Positions 18,151 to 28,052 of a DNA stretch of 64,000 bases are shown piece by piece (within the stretch, counting starts at the first letter, position 1; every line of letters starts with the position of its first letter). Both the position numbers and the translations under genes were made by a program. The stretch lies in the NCBI RefSeq assembly GCF_000385335.1, contig NZ_ARWA01000001.1, forward strand, positions 2,248,001 through 2,312,000, given 5' to 3'. Below the pieces are notes generated by a model. It did not search any database. It was not told the DNA's origin and worked only from the letters and a program-made list of their open reading frames with translations. The DNA comes from Methyloferula stellata AR4. Its GTDB lineage: Bacteria; Pseudomonadota; Alphaproteobacteria; Rhizobiales; Beijerinckiaceae.

Positions 18151-19176
18151 TTAGGGCTCGACCGCCTGCCTGTCTTCGATGAAGGCCTTTAATTCGGCCA
18201 TCGAGGCAAAGCGGAAGATGCCGGCTTCGGACTGCGCTTCGATCGAGCCGTCGGCGAACATTAGATAGGACGTGCCTTCCGCTTCATAGCGTCCGATGAC
18301 GGCCGGCTCCGCCATTGGCGGCTCGACGGGGGGCGTGTAGAGCTCCTCGGCTGGCGTCTCGACATGCGCTGGGTTCGGAGCCGCGGGCGCCTCGGCTGCT
18401 ATCTCTTCAACCGGTTCGGGCGTGGGGTCTTCGATCTGCGGCTCGGGCTCGATGGTCGCGGCTGTCTCCACCGGTGCATCAGGCTCGGCCGGGTGCTCGG
18501 CGGCCGCCACCTCCGGCTCGACCGGGGGAGGGCTGAAAGCAGCTTCTCGTTCCGGCGGAAAAATGGGCCTGTCGATTTCCTCGGTGACGCGCTTCCACAT
18601 TTCATCGAGCGACAGAGCGGCGGCTGACGGCCGCGGGGTCTGAGGCATAGCAGCCTCTTCCACGGGAGGCGGATTGAGAGCCGTCAAGCTCGTCTCGACC
18701 TCTTCGAACATGGCGCTCGAGACGGGAACTGTCTCCTCGAGCGGCTCGGGTTCTGGCGTATAGGCCGGTCGGGCCGCTGGCGGCCAAAGTCCTGGGCCAT
18801 CCCGGCGCTGTCCTGCGTTCGATTCCACGGCGGCCAAAGGCGGCGGCGTGGCGGGCGCAACGGCGGCAACCGGCGGCGGTTCAATGGCCGGAGGTTTGAC
18901 GGCTGGGGGCTTAGCGGCGAATGGAGGTGCGACGGCGATACTGTCGGCTGGCGTGGGTGCAACCCGCACGGATGTCTTATAGAGGCCATGCAGCGCTTGC
19001 AGCTTGTGCAGCACCATCGCGAGGCCGATCGTCACGATCCCGCCTGTCAGGGCGACGGAGCCAGCGATGACTTCGGCCCAGCCCCGTTCGAGCGTAATGA
19101 TGCTGGATCCGTCGTAAACCGACAGACCTCCTGCAATCGCCAAAAGGGCACCGAGGACGAAGACGATATAACTCAT
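18151..19176 (-). CDS. Membrane protein with long Pro/Ala/Glu-rich tail, unknown function
   Basis: A 341-residue protein with two amino-terminal spans (residues 1-20 and about 37-58). A long low-complexity region rich in proline, alanine and glutamate follows (about 75-300). A short conserved-looking carboxy end includes EGTSYLMFADGSIEAQSE and ends in ELKAFIEDRQ. Similar proteins are common and uncharacterised in Hyphomicrobiales. The start at 19176 is chosen because it opens the first span. Located between convergent ptrB and divergent sodB. Confidence 0.7.
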   Translation of the reverse strand: MSYIVFVLGALLAIAGGLSVYDGSSIITLERGWAEVIAGSVALTGGIVTIGLAMVLHKLQALHGLYKTSVRVAPTPADSIAVAPPFAAKPPAVKPPAIEPPPVAAVAPATPPPLAAVESNAGQRRDGPGLWPPAARPAYTPEPEPLEETVPVSSAMFEEVETSLTALNPPPVEEAAMPQTPRPSAAALSLDEMWKRVTEEIDRPIFPPEREAAFSPPPVEPEVAAAEHPAEPDAPVETAATIEPEPQIEDPTPEPVEEIAAEAPAAPNPAHVETPAEELYTPPVEPPMAEPAVIGRYEAEGTSYLMFADGSIEAQSEAGIFRFASMAELKAFIEDRQAVEP

Positions 19177-19436
19177 AATGTCAGACCCAACGCGGCGGAG
19201 TCTCCTCCAAGGCTCAAGACCAGTTTCACAAGTTTTCGCACATGGCAGCTTAACAAGAAGTGTGCGAAGTAAACGACGAATCAAGGGCAAAATAAAGGCA
19301 TATATTTTATTATGCTCAAGCTTTTAAAAAGTGATTCTATATCAAACTTGTTTGGAACAGGTAGGGCGCTACTTCATTTTCATACGGATTGGCCGGGCTT
19401 ATCTTTGGCACGGCTTTTAACCGTGAGGAGCAGACA

Positions 19437-20054
19437 ATGTCCTTTACCTTGCCGGAACTTCCTTACGCCTATGAGGCGTTGCAGCCCTTTCTCTCGAGGG
19501 AGACGCTCGAATATCATCACGACAAGCATCACAAAACTTATGTGGCGACCGCCAATGAACTGTTGAAAGGCAGTGGTCTCGAAGGCAAGTCACTCGAAGA
19601 CGTGATCAAGAGCGCTCATGGTAAGAACGTACCGCTTTTCAATAATGCCGCGCAGCATTACAATCACAACGAATATTGGAAGTCGATGAAGCCCAATGGT
19701 GGCGGGAAAATTCCCGGCTCCTTGGAAAAAGCGCTGAAGGATTCCTTCGGCTCGATGGACAAAATGCACCAGGCGCTTGTCGAAGCCGCCACAAGCCAAT
19801 TCGGCTCGGGTTGGGCCTGGCTCTCCGTGAAGGACGGAAAGATCAGCGTGTCGAAGACGGGAAATGCGGATAATCCGCTTCTCCAGGGCGCGATGCCGAT
19901 GCTCGCGATCGACGTCTGGGAGCATGGCTATTACATCGACTATCGCAACCGGCGTCCGGATTATCTCAAGGCCTTCATGGAAAGCCTCGTAAACTGGGAC
20001 TATGCCGCCGAGAAATATGAGCATGCCATCAAGGGCGTGCAGAAGGCAGCCTAG
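19437..20054 (+). CDS. sodB: Fe/Mn superoxide dismutase
   Basis: Converts superoxide to peroxide and oxygen; 205 residues, with no signal peptide. Metal ligands are visible: the first histidine in [12 protein letters not shown], the second in [11 protein letters not shown], and aspartate plus histidine in DVWEHGYY. The ATG has a GAGGAG ribosome site. The glutamine-containing SQFGSGWAW segment and overall similarity favour the iron-type group, but metal choice cannot be settled by eye. The upstream region (19295-19360) is unusually AT-rich. The stop overlaps the end of the convergent chemotaxis receptor gene by 4 bases. Confidence 0.94.
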   Translation: MSFTLPELPYAYEALQPFLSRETLEYHHDKHHKTYVATANELLKGSGLEGKSLEDVIKSAHGKNVPLFNNAAQHYNHNEYWKSMKPNGGGKIPGSLEKALKDSFGSMDKMHQALVEAATSQFGSGWAWLSVKDGKISVSKTGNADNPLLQGAMPMLAIDVWEHGYYIDYRNRRPDYLKAFMESLVNWDYAAEKYEHAIKGVQKAA

Positions 20055-21784
20055 ACCGACGCGACCTGGCGCAGGAAATGATCCACGGTGGCGCTGAGCT
20101 GGCGGGTCTGGTCGGCGACATCGGCGGCCGAATAACGGACCTGCGCCGCCGATTGATCCGCTTCCGCGACGGCGATCGACAGGCTCTTCATGCTTGTGGT
20201 CGCCGACTCGGCGCTTGAGGCGGCCTTGATCACGCTTTGCAGAATTTCCGCAGTCGCCTGCGACTGATGTTCGACAGCGCCGGCGATGATCGCCGTGAAG
20301 CCCTGCGCCTCAGTCATCGTCGAGGCGATGGATGAAATACCGTTCACGGCATTGGCGGTCGCGCTTTGAATGGCTTCGACATGTTCGGCTATGCGCTGCG
20401 AGGCCTTCGCAGTTTGATTTGCAAGCGTCTTGACCTCTTGCGCCACGACCGCGAATCCACGGCCGGCTTCGCCGGCTCGCGCCGCCTCGATCGTCGCATT
20501 GAGGGCGAGAAGATTGGTCTGCGCCGCGATGGCCTGGATCAAGCCGACGATTTCGCTGATCTCGCCGGCCTTGGCCGCGAGCCCGTGAATGGTGCCGCTC
20601 GTCTCGGTCGTGGCGCGTGCCGCCGCCCGCATTCCGGCCTGATCGTGCTCTACTTGCCGTTCGATTTCCGTGATGGACGCCGACAATTCTTCCGAAGATC
20701 GCGCGACCATGCGTACATTGGTCGAAGCTGCATTCATCGATTGCAACGAATCGGTGGCACGCTGACTGTTCTCTTTGGCGATCGTGGCGAGTATGTCCGC
20801 GACCATCGCCATCTGGTCGCTATGCGAATTGACCTGTGCCAAAGCACCGCTGACCATCGAGCGAAAATCGGCGACCATGATCTCGATTTGGTGCCGGCGT
20901 TCTTCCGCATGCCGCCGGGCGTCTTCCACGCTCGCCTGCAGGCTCTGGCGTTCCGTCAGTTTCTCTTTGAAAAACTGAATCGTCCGCGCCATGGCGCCGA
21001 TTTCGTCGCTGCGCTGGCAGCAAGGCACGGGCACTTTCAGATCGCCGTCACCCATTCGAAGAATGACTTTTGCCAATTGATCGAGCGGCGACGTGATCCT
21101 TATGAGCAATAGGTAGAGAATCGATCCGACGATCGCTAGGAGAAGGGCAGCGCCCGCGGCCGAGACGAGAAATTCATGATTTGCGCCCATGCGCGAATGC
21201 GCGCGCGAATAGCGCGCGGCGACGCTGCCGAGGAAGGATTTTTGTGCGGATTGGCCGTAAAGGCGGCTCGCCACAATGACGGAGTCATCGTCCACCGACA
21301 CATACCCTCGAAGCGGCGTCGCTCCGTCGGCAGGATTGAGGGCGGCCTTGATGGCGGTGTCGTTCAGGCCCAATTCCGGCGTCGTCGCATCGGACACCAG
21401 CACATGGCCGTTTTGATCGGCGACGAGGATGGCGACTGCGTCGCCATCCTTCATGAGTCCTTGGGCGATGGCTTTTATCAGATCGCCGAAGACGGGGTTT
21501 GCCGGGTTGGAGGGATCTGGAAGCGTCTGTTCGATCGCATTGCTCAACGGCAGCTTGATGATGTCGATCGAGATTTCGGCGCGCGACGTCAGCGTCGCCA
21601 GCGCCTGCCGCTGATTATAAATCCCGGCGACGATAATGGTGATGATCAAGGCCGCGGCAATGATCGCCAGCGAGAGCGAGACGATCGAATGACGCATCGA
21701 CGTCTCGCCGCCAGGCACGCTCGACCTGGCCGGCGCGGGCGTGCTTTCGGCTGCGTCTGAAATTCCTCGCCTCGTTAAGATCAT
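20051..21784 (-). CDS. Methyl-accepting chemotaxis protein
   Basis: Transmembrane chemoreceptor of 577 residues. The first span is at about 40-60, followed by a periplasmic sensor domain of about 135 residues and a second span at about 210-230. A HAMP domain follows ([10 protein letters not shown]). The long cytoplasmic signalling domain includes the hairpin-tip region [18 protein letters not shown] that contacts CheA and CheW. An alternative start at 21697 would trim 29 hydrophilic residues. The ligand is unknown, and no che genes are near. Confidence 0.9.
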   Translation of the reverse strand: MILTRRGISDAAESTPAPARSSVPGGETSMRHSIVSLSLAIIAAALIITIIVAGIYNQRQALATLTSRAEISIDIIKLPLSNAIEQTLPDPSNPANPVFGDLIKAIAQGLMKDGDAVAILVADQNGHVLVSDATTPELGLNDTAIKAALNPADGATPLRGYVSVDDDSVIVASRLYGQSAQKSFLGSVAARYSRAHSRMGANHEFLVSAAGAALLLAIVGSILYLLLIRITSPLDQLAKVILRMGDGDLKVPVPCCQRSDEIGAMARTIQFFKEKLTERQSLQASVEDARRHAEERRHQIEIMVADFRSMVSGALAQVNSHSDQMAMVADILATIAKENSQRATDSLQSMNAASTNVRMVARSSEELSASITEIERQVEHDQAGMRAAARATTETSGTIHGLAAKAGEISEIVGLIQAIAAQTNLLALNATIEAARAGEAGRGFAVVAQEVKTLANQTAKASQRIAEHVEAIQSATANAVNGISSIASTMTEAQGFTAIIAGAVEHQSQATAEILQSVIKAASSAESATTSMKSLSIAVAEADQSAAQVRYSAADVADQTRQLSATVDHFLRQVASV

Positions 21785-21986
21785 CTATCAACTCAAAACC
21801 GTCTTCGCGGCCGTTATGACGAGAGGATCCTCGTCCTGAGTTCGGTATGGGAGCGGGTGGGCGTGATAACGACAAGGGCTTGTTATCTCGCGCGGCGCAG
21901 CCCACAAAATAACAAGCAAAAATCAATAATGAGCAGAACATGTATTAATCAGGTTAAAACAACGTTTCCGAGTTATGATGCGCAAG

Positions 21987-22835
21987 TCAAGCTGATGAAA
22001 GGCGCGCTAGACTGGCTCCCCGTAGGTCAAGGCAGGCCTTAAATCTTGAAGACATTAGGAATTCCAGCTCTTTCGGGCGTGAGACCGTGACCGGATCGAG
22101 GCCGATCAGCTCGTCGTCGACAAAGCCCGGATGGCACATGACGAGATGGCGTTGCCCGGGCGCAATGAGATAGCGGTCGAAATCCCCTGCATAATCGCGG
22201 TCGGCGTCAAAGCTGGAAAAGCCGGAAAAGCCTTGATTCGTTTGAAATCCACGCGCCGCGGCGTCGTGGGCAAAGCCGCGTGCGAGCCAGGCGACGGCGA
22301 GAGCCTTTTTGATTTCGATCCCGCGCGCCAGAAGCGCGGGCAGCCGGTCGCCGGCGTCGCGGAGCCAGGCCTTACCCCTGAGACCGCGGCTCTCGAGCGC
22401 ATCGAAGAGCCAGGGGCGAATAGGCCGGAGGATCTGCACATGCTGATGCCCGTCGATAAAATCGGGCGCCCTGCCGAAGTGGGTGGCGAAGGCATCGATC
22501 TGGGCCTCGATCTCGGCGCGGATCTCGGCCTCCGGCAAAGACTTGCGTCCAGCCGCGGCTATGACTTTGCCGATCGGCGGCAAGGATCCGGAGGCCGCGA
22601 AGCGCGGCATGGACGTAAGCGGCACGCCAAGGGTCAGGTTGAGGTGCAGGCCGATGTCGGCCGTGGTTTGAAAAGCGCGGAGCGCCTCGGCCGCCTCCGG
22701 CCAAGACGGCCGTGTCGTCATCACGCTCGTCGCCGTCAGGCGTCCGGCCTGGAGGCCCGCGAGAATGCCTCGGCTGACGCCCGGCGAGAGGCCGAAATCA
22801 TCGGCACAAAGACAAAATGAAAAGCCGGTTGCCAT
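21987..22835 (-). CDS. ChbG/HpnK family carbohydrate deacetylase
   Basis: Metal-dependent deacetylase of the YdjC family, 282 residues. Metal-site motifs are visible: ADDFG near residue 11, GLHLNLT, IDGHQHVQ and MCHPG. Family members remove acetyl groups from N-acetylglucosamine units (ChbG) or from N-acetylglucosaminyl hopanoids (HpnK). It lies divergently 219 bases from a polyprenyl-phosphate-type glycosyltransferase, a pairing seen in lipid glycan modification. Hopanoid genes are not adjacent, so the substrate stays open. A TTG at 22847 would add four residues. Confidence 0.85.
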   Translation of the reverse strand: MATGFSFCLCADDFGLSPGVSRGILAGLQAGRLTATSVMTTRPSWPEAAEALRAFQTTADIGLHLNLTLGVPLTSMPRFAASGSLPPIGKVIAAAGRKSLPEAEIRAEIEAQIDAFATHFGRAPDFIDGHQHVQILRPIRPWLFDALESRGLRGKAWLRDAGDRLPALLARGIEIKKALAVAWLARGFAHDAAARGFQTNQGFSGFSSFDADRDYAGDFDRYLIAPGQRHLVMCHPGFVDDELIGLDPVTVSRPKELEFLMSSRFKACLDLRGASLARLSSA

Positions 22836-22990
22836 AGGGAGGCTCAATCCTTGAGAGCTGGGTTAAGCTTGCCCGAACGCGACAAGTAGCGCCCGGCAAC
22901 ATTTTATTGACGCTTTTTACGTCTTGTCATCTGGCAGGATTTGATATCGAAGCACCTATAGCACGGCGTCGCTTCCGTTTTTGTTTGGAC

Positions 22991-23034
22991 GCATGATCTT
23001 GACCCGGAAAGCCGGCAGGCACTTCGGAGTCATG
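22991..23034. repeat. Degenerate copy of the 38-45 bp hairpin repeat
   Basis: GCATGATC ... CCGGAAAGCC ... ACTTCGGAGTCATGC keeps the outer arms GCATGA / TCATGC and the core seen in better copies at 59997 and 62801. It sits in the promoter region of the divergent glycosyltransferase gene. Confidence 0.45.
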
Positions 23035-23054
23035 CTCGGAGAAAATCGTTCTTG

Positions 23055-24059
23055 ATGACATCATCGCCTGATGCCGCAGAAGCCGTGGATCTTTCGGTCG
23101 TTATCCCGGTCTATAATGAATCCGAGAATATCCGCATTCTTCTCGAAAAGCTTCTGCCGGTGCTGGCACGATGCGCCGCGTCTTTCGAGGTCATTTTCGT
23201 CGATGACGGGTCGCGTGACGATACCTATCTGCAATTGGTCAAGGCGCATGCGCAAGAGCCCCGCGTCAAGGCCTTGGCGCTCAGCCGCAATTTCGGCAAG
23301 GAAATCGCGATTGCCGCCGGGTTGGATTATGCGCGTGGCGCCGCGACCGTCATCATGGATGCGGATCTCCAGCATCCGCCGGAAATGATCGAGACCTTCG
23401 TTTCGTTCTGGCGCCAGGGCTATAAGAATGTCTATGGGCAGAGGACAGACAGAACCGCCGACAGCCGGCTGCGGCGGCTTCTGACGCAGCGTTTCTACAA
23501 ACTCTTCGAAAGCTTCGGCGAGACGCCGCTGCCGGAAGGGGCGGGCGATTTTCGCCTTCTCGACGCGCAGGCCGTCGCGGCTTTGCGCACCATGCGGGAG
23601 CAGGCGCGGTTTTCAAAAGGCCTTTATGCTTGGATCGGCTTCAAATCGATCGGCGTGCCTTTCGATGTCGCACCGCGTGCTTATGGCTCGTCGAAATTCA
23701 GCTATCGCAAATTGACGCGTTTCGCGCTGGACGGGCTCATGTCCTTTTCAAACGCGCCTTTGAAGGTCTGGAGCTATATCGGGACCTTCATTTCCGGCAT
23801 GGCGCTCGCCTCGGCGGTCTATTTCGTCGGCGAGACGATCCTCTTCGGCGTCGACGTGCCGGGCTTTGCCTCGCTCATTGTCTCGGTGACGTTTCTGGCC
23901 GGCATCCAATTGTTATCGCTGGGTATACTCGGCGAATATATCGGCCGTATCTTTGCCGAAGTGAAACGGCGGCCGCTCTATCTCGTCGGAGACGAACTTG
24001 GACTTGCGGCGCGAGTGGCCGATGATCCCGTTGCGAATCGGAAAGTCGGCGGGAGTTAA
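23055..24059 (+). CDS. Family 2 glycosyltransferase, DPM1/ArnC/GtrB type
   Basis: A 334-residue GT2 enzyme with a catalytic domain at residues 10-230 (VVIPVYNESENI, the DDGS motif, and MDADLQHPPEM holding the DXD-like site). Two carboxy-terminal membrane spans (about 235-260 and 270-300) end in ILGEYIGRIFAEVKRRP. This is the layout of enzymes that load a sugar onto undecaprenyl phosphate for later transfer in the periplasm. ATG 23055 directly follows a TTG that is also in frame. The neighbouring HpnK-like deacetylase suggests a shared lipid-sugar pathway. The sugar is unknown. Confidence 0.88.
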   Translation: MTSSPDAAEAVDLSVVIPVYNESENIRILLEKLLPVLARCAASFEVIFVDDGSRDDTYLQLVKAHAQEPRVKALALSRNFGKEIAIAAGLDYARGAATVIMDADLQHPPEMIETFVSFWRQGYKNVYGQRTDRTADSRLRRLLTQRFYKLFESFGETPLPEGAGDFRLLDAQAVAALRTMREQARFSKGLYAWIGFKSIGVPFDVAPRAYGSSKFSYRKLTRFALDGLMSFSNAPLKVWSYIGTFISGMALASAVYFVGETILFGVDVPGFASLIVSVTFLAGIQLLSLGILGEYIGRIFAEVKRRPLYLVGDELGLAARVADDPVANRKVGGS

Positions 24060-24088
24060 GTCTAATTATGCCCAATGGATCGGCGCGT

Positions 24089-24217
24089 CCCTTCTCCCGC
24101 TTGCGGGAGAAGGTGGCCCGGCGAAGCCGGGTCGGATGAGGGAAGGTTGTCGGGTCGAGAGAACCCCTCATCCGCCTCGCATACGCTCGGCACCTTCTCC
24201 CGCAAGCGGGAGAAGGG
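24089..24217. repeat. Palindromic repeat family A, copy 1 (129 bp)
   Basis: Outer hairpins CCCTTCTCCCGC-TTGCGGGAGAAGG and CCTTCTCCCGCAAGCGGGAGAAGGG mirror each other. Inner GGATGAGGG / CCCTCATCC arms make the whole unit an extended inverted repeat. Two further copies are at 40919-41045 and 48472-48598. Confidence 0.85.
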
Positions 24218-24296
24218 ATGCGCCATATCTTTTCAATGCAATAAGGCCGATGCCGAAACGTCGATCCGACATTTCGGTTTCGCGTGAAGCGAGGCA

Positions 24297-25850
24297 ATGC
24301 ATAAGGATCTTCTTTCGGTCGGCGCGCTGACGCTTCTGTCGCGCGCGACGGGGTTTTGCCGGGACGTTCTGCTTGGCAGCGTTCTGGGGGCCGGTCTCAT
24401 TGCCGATGCCTTTGTCGTGGCCTTCCGGCTGCCCAATCATTTCCGTGCCATTTTCGGCGAGGGCGCTTTCAATGCGGCCTATGTGCCTTGCTATGCGCGG
24501 CTCCTCGAAACGAAGGGGCATGAAAAGGCGCGCGCCTTCTCCAGCGAGATTTTCACGCTTCTTCTGATCTCGCAGATCGTTCTTCTGATCGTGGCCTGGG
24601 CTTTCATGCCTTATTTCATCGATCTCTTGGCGCCGGGCTTTCGCGAAGACCCGCAAAAATTCGCGCTCGCCGTCACGCTGACACGGATCACCTTTCCCTA
24701 TCTTTTGTTCATCACGCTCGTCACCTTGCAGTCGGGCACTTTGAATGCGCTTGGCTATTTTTCCGCAGCGGCTTTCGCGCCGGTCCTGCTCAATCTCGCG
24801 ATGATCGCCTGTCTCGCTTTGGCCTTTCTATTTCCGAACGCGGGCTATGCGGCGAGCTGGGGCGTGACGATCTCCGGCGTCGCGCAATTCCTTTTGCTGT
24901 TTTGGGGCGTCTGGCACGCGGGGGGACTCGAGCGCCTCGTCCGGCCTGAGTTCACCGAGGACGTCAAAAGATTCTTCCGCATTCTCGGGCCCGCCGTCAT
25001 CGGTTCGGCCGGCGTGCAGATCGCGCTTTTCGCCGATACGATCATCGCCTCGCTTCTGCCAACCGGCGGACCATCGTCCATCTATTATGCCGACCGTATC
25101 TATCAATTGCCGATCGGCGTCATCGGGATCGCGGCCGGCACTGTGCTCTTGCCGGAAATGAGCCGGCGGCATGCGGCGGGCGATTCCGCCGCGGCCTTCA
25201 CTGCGCAAAACGGCACGTTCACGCTGTCGCTCATTTTGTCAGCGCCGTTTTTCATCGCCTTCATCATGATCCCGGACTTGATCATGCGTGGGATTTTTCT
25301 GCGCGGCGCCTTCACTGAAGAGGCCGTCGAAGCCTCGGCTTCCGTGCTCGAGGCCTATGGGTTCGGCCTCATCGCCATTGTTTTGATCCGCTCGGCGGTG
25401 GCGAGCTTTCAATCGCAAGGCGACACGAAAACGCCGATGTATATTTCGCTCTTCGCGGTAGCGGTCAATGTCGCCTTGAAAATCGTGCTGTTCAAACCCT
25501 ATGGCGCCGCGGGCCTTGCGATGGCGACGGCGGTCGGCGCCTGGCTCAACTTTCTACTGCTGATCGGCTTTGCCTTCCGGCAGGGTGCCACCAAACCGAC
25601 CTTTGGCTTGGGGCAGATGGTGGCCTGCGTGTCGGTCGCCTCTTTCGCGCTGTCGGTCTTTGCCGTCTTCGCAGGCAGATGGGCATTGCCTTTGGCCTTG
25701 AGGATCGGCCATTTCGGCAATGAGCTGTCGCTCGTCATTGTCGGCGCGGGCGGCGCGATCGTCTATGCGCTCATTCTCGCCCTAGGCTTCGCGGCCTATG
25801 GGATCATGCCGCCGATCCGCTTTTTAAAGTTCAAGCGGACTATTGGTTGA
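24297..25850 (+). CDS. murJ: Lipid II flippase MurJ
   Basis: Integral membrane protein of 517 residues with about 14 spans, moving lipid II across the inner membrane for cell-wall synthesis. The opening MHKDLLSVGALTLLSRATGFCRDVLL and the FRLPNHFRAIFGEGAFN segment are diagnostic of the MviN/MurJ family. Charged residues in the first spans match those needed for flipping. ATG 24297 is preceded by GAGG at short spacing. It ends convergently 27 bases from the fusion glycosyltransferase. Confidence 0.95.
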   Translation: MHKDLLSVGALTLLSRATGFCRDVLLGSVLGAGLIADAFVVAFRLPNHFRAIFGEGAFNAAYVPCYARLLETKGHEKARAFSSEIFTLLLISQIVLLIVAWAFMPYFIDLLAPGFREDPQKFALAVTLTRITFPYLLFITLVTLQSGTLNALGYFSAAAFAPVLLNLAMIACLALAFLFPNAGYAASWGVTISGVAQFLLLFWGVWHAGGLERLVRPEFTEDVKRFFRILGPAVIGSAGVQIALFADTIIASLLPTGGPSSIYYADRIYQLPIGVIGIAAGTVLLPEMSRRHAAGDSAAAFTAQNGTFTLSLILSAPFFIAFIMIPDLIMRGIFLRGAFTEEAVEASASVLEAYGFGLIAIVLIRSAVASFQSQGDTKTPMYISLFAVAVNVALKIVLFKPYGAAGLAMATAVGAWLNFLLLIGFAFRQGATKPTFGLGQMVACVSVASFALSVFAVFAGRWALPLALRIGHFGNELSLVIVGAGGAIVYALILALGFAAYGIMPPIRFLKFKRTIG

Positions 25851-25877
25851 GAGAAAAATATCTGGCGCGTTGGCATA

Positions 25878-28052
25878 CTAATTCATGAACTTCATTTCGA
25901 GCTTTGGATTCATGTAGGATACGGCTGTCGAAACATTGCTGACGACGTGCAATAAAAAATGGCAGCGCGACATCACAGTTGCATCGCGAACGATTTCCCT
26001 TGCCATGCGAATTGACCAAGCCGAGCGATCCGCCGACACGAGATGCTGCAATTGGTGGCCCAGGCGATTCTTTTCTACATTCGGCAGCTTCTCGAATGCC
26101 GCATCCTCGATGGGACTGGTACGTCGCACGTCTTCAAAAAAGCAAACATGCTCGCCGAAGGCTTCTACGAACCGATCGACGACGCAATCTTGATCGGTAG
26201 CGAGAAACACACCCCAATCGTCTCGCGCCGGTTTGAGATCGCGCTGAAATAGAAGCTTCTTTATTTCGTCGATATAGGCGTCGACGCTGGCGAGATGAAA
26301 CCCCGGCTGCTCGATGACGTGGCTCGGATGCCGTACATGCGCGGCGATCATATACTTGCGGCGAAAACGCTCCGCACAGAAAGTTTCAACTTCCGATGAC
26401 AGGTCCTGGCGTAAATGCACATGATCGCGATAGACTGAATGATATTGGCGCCTCCACTTCGGAAATTCCGGTGACGTGTAAAGCCGATAGGCATGAACAT
26501 AAGTCAGCAACGGCTCGCGATGCTCGTTAAACGTCGTTTCAGTCGGGTTATTTTGGCCAGTCAGTATACCTTCCATCTCGATATCGCTGAGGCCGAATAG
26601 GGGCTCATAAAGTTTGAGCCAGATGTTGCCGTCCTCCGGGGTGCCGTAGCAAAAGCTCATAAACTTATCGCTATCGTGGCGCTGCAATAAGCGAGGCACA
26701 TCCCAGTCCGGCAATGTCATTCGGACTCGTTCATCTCGAAGGTCCCAGACGAGATGGCTGAAGAAGCTGTTGAAATTCGAATAGTAGCCGCCATCGTACA
26801 TAGGGGACACCCTGACAGTGGAGCTACCTATTTTTGCCGCCCGTCTGCCTGCGACGCTTTCAATTTTTTTGCGGAAACCATCCGGTAAAGAAACGTCGGG
26901 CGGTTGCGGCGCCGAAGGGCGAAACGAGTAGAAATCGGTATCGATAATATTGGCAAAGCTCGGCCATGAATGTGAAAAAGAGTAACGTGCCGCCGTACGC
27001 CGGCGCATCGTTTGGGTGGCAAGATGCTGGGAAGACCTGACCAGTGTGTCGGCTTCTCGCAATCCGGTTGCCAAATCGGCTGCCTCTACTGCGAACTGAA
27101 CGCCAAAAACGCGATTGTCTATCTCGGGGTAGCGTGCCGGTACGCGACGATGAGCGGGAATGAGCAGAACGCCAGGGCATCCGGCTAAATCCAAATGACC
27201 ACCGACCGCACTCAACACCAGCGGCTTGCCAGCCGCCAGTGCTTCTCTTGCGCCTATCGAATAACCCTCGCCTCGAGAGCAGTTCACAAAGACATCGGAA
27301 TTCGCGATCAGGTTGTTTTTCGCCTGTTCCGATAAATTCTCGTGCAAAAAGCTGACGTTCGTTAAGCCGAGTTGTTCAGCCAATCTCTTCAGACGATCCA
27401 GAGTGTCACCAAAGGCGAGATTGGAATGTAATACCAGCTCCACACTATCTTGTGTCTCGAAGGCCTGGGCGAAAGCCTCCAAGAGCGTATCAAGCTCTTT
27501 TCTCGGATGATAAGCGCAAATGGTCAGGAATTGAACACGGCCGGTGCTGCATTTCCTCGGACCGGGCAATGAGAGCAATGGTTCAAGATCCAGTGCAAGC
27601 GGAAGGACGCCGATTGGAATATTTACGCCGCTACGAATTGCAACGGGTTCCAAATGTGGGCTGAGCATCAACGCAAGATCAAAACGATTATTTAGAATCT
27701 CAACCCATTCAAAGGGAAATTCATCTGAATCGAAAACAACGTATGCGATTCGCGCTCCCGTCTCCGGCACCAAGCAGTAGTTGAAATCATTGACGCCGTT
27801 CCATAGGACATCGACGAAAAACCAGATTTTAATTCTGGATTTGTCCCTGCAGATTGGCAACTCTCTGCCATTCGGCAGTGAGACTGTCACTGTGTTAGAT
27901 GGGTACGCCCCGGTGGGCAATACGCAGATCGAATAACTGCGCGCCAGCATCTCGCATGCGGAATATGTGAGCATCCCTATGCCGCTTCCAAACGAGAAGC
28001 GTCCGACGACACATATGTCGGCCTCTTGCGTATTGTGATACGGCATTGTCAT
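25878..28052 (-). CDS. Two-domain glycosyltransferase: GT4-like plus GT23/NodZ-like fucosyltransferase domain
   Basis: A 724-residue fusion. Residues about 10-390 form a GT-B retaining transferase: FLTICAYHPRKELDTLLEAF opens the second domain and EGYSIGAREALAAGKP gives the glutamate pair. Residues about 420-724 resemble alpha-1,6-fucosyltransferases (FUT8, NodZ): HVR at 572-574 (where FUT8 has HVRR), FLATD at 616-620, and SRCHFLLHVVSNVS ending near 708, which aligns with the FUT8 block SRADFLVCTFSS. The second arginine of HVRR is histidine here. The ATG at 28052 overlaps the upstream stop as ATGA, so translation is coupled to the FkbM gene. GC content is visibly below that of neighbours. Donors and acceptors are unknown. 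Confidence 0.75.
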   Translation of the reverse strand: MTMPYHNTQEADICVVGRFSFGSGIGMLTYSACEMLARSYSICVLPTGAYPSNTVTVSLPNGRELPICRDKSRIKIWFFVDVLWNGVNDFNYCLVPETGARIAYVVFDSDEFPFEWVEILNNRFDLALMLSPHLEPVAIRSGVNIPIGVLPLALDLEPLLSLPGPRKCSTGRVQFLTICAYHPRKELDTLLEAFAQAFETQDSVELVLHSNLAFGDTLDRLKRLAEQLGLTNVSFLHENLSEQAKNNLIANSDVFVNCSRGEGYSIGAREALAAGKPLVLSAVGGHLDLAGCPGVLLIPAHRRVPARYPEIDNRVFGVQFAVEAADLATGLREADTLVRSSQHLATQTMRRRTAARYSFSHSWPSFANIIDTDFYSFRPSAPQPPDVSLPDGFRKKIESVAGRRAAKIGSSTVRVSPMYDGGYYSNFNSFFSHLVWDLRDERVRMTLPDWDVPRLLQRHDSDKFMSFCYGTPEDGNIWLKLYEPLFGLSDIEMEGILTGQNNPTETTFNEHREPLLTYVHAYRLYTSPEFPKWRRQYHSVYRDHVHLRQDLSSEVETFCAERFRRKYMIAAHVRHPSHVIEQPGFHLASVDAYIDEIKKLLFQRDLKPARDDWGVFLATDQDCVVDRFVEAFGEHVCFFEDVRRTSPIEDAAFEKLPNVEKNRLGHQLQHLVSADRSAWSIRMAREIVRDATVMSRCHFLLHVVSNVSTAVSYMNPKLEMKFMN

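Noticed and set aside
19295-19360. Iron-regulator box upstream of sodB
   Set aside because: The region is AT-rich but no Fur, Irr or RirA-type palindrome could be matched convincingly.
24089-24217. CRISPR-like or terminator cluster
   Set aside because: The repeats are inverted hairpins occurring once per site, not regular direct repeats with spacers.
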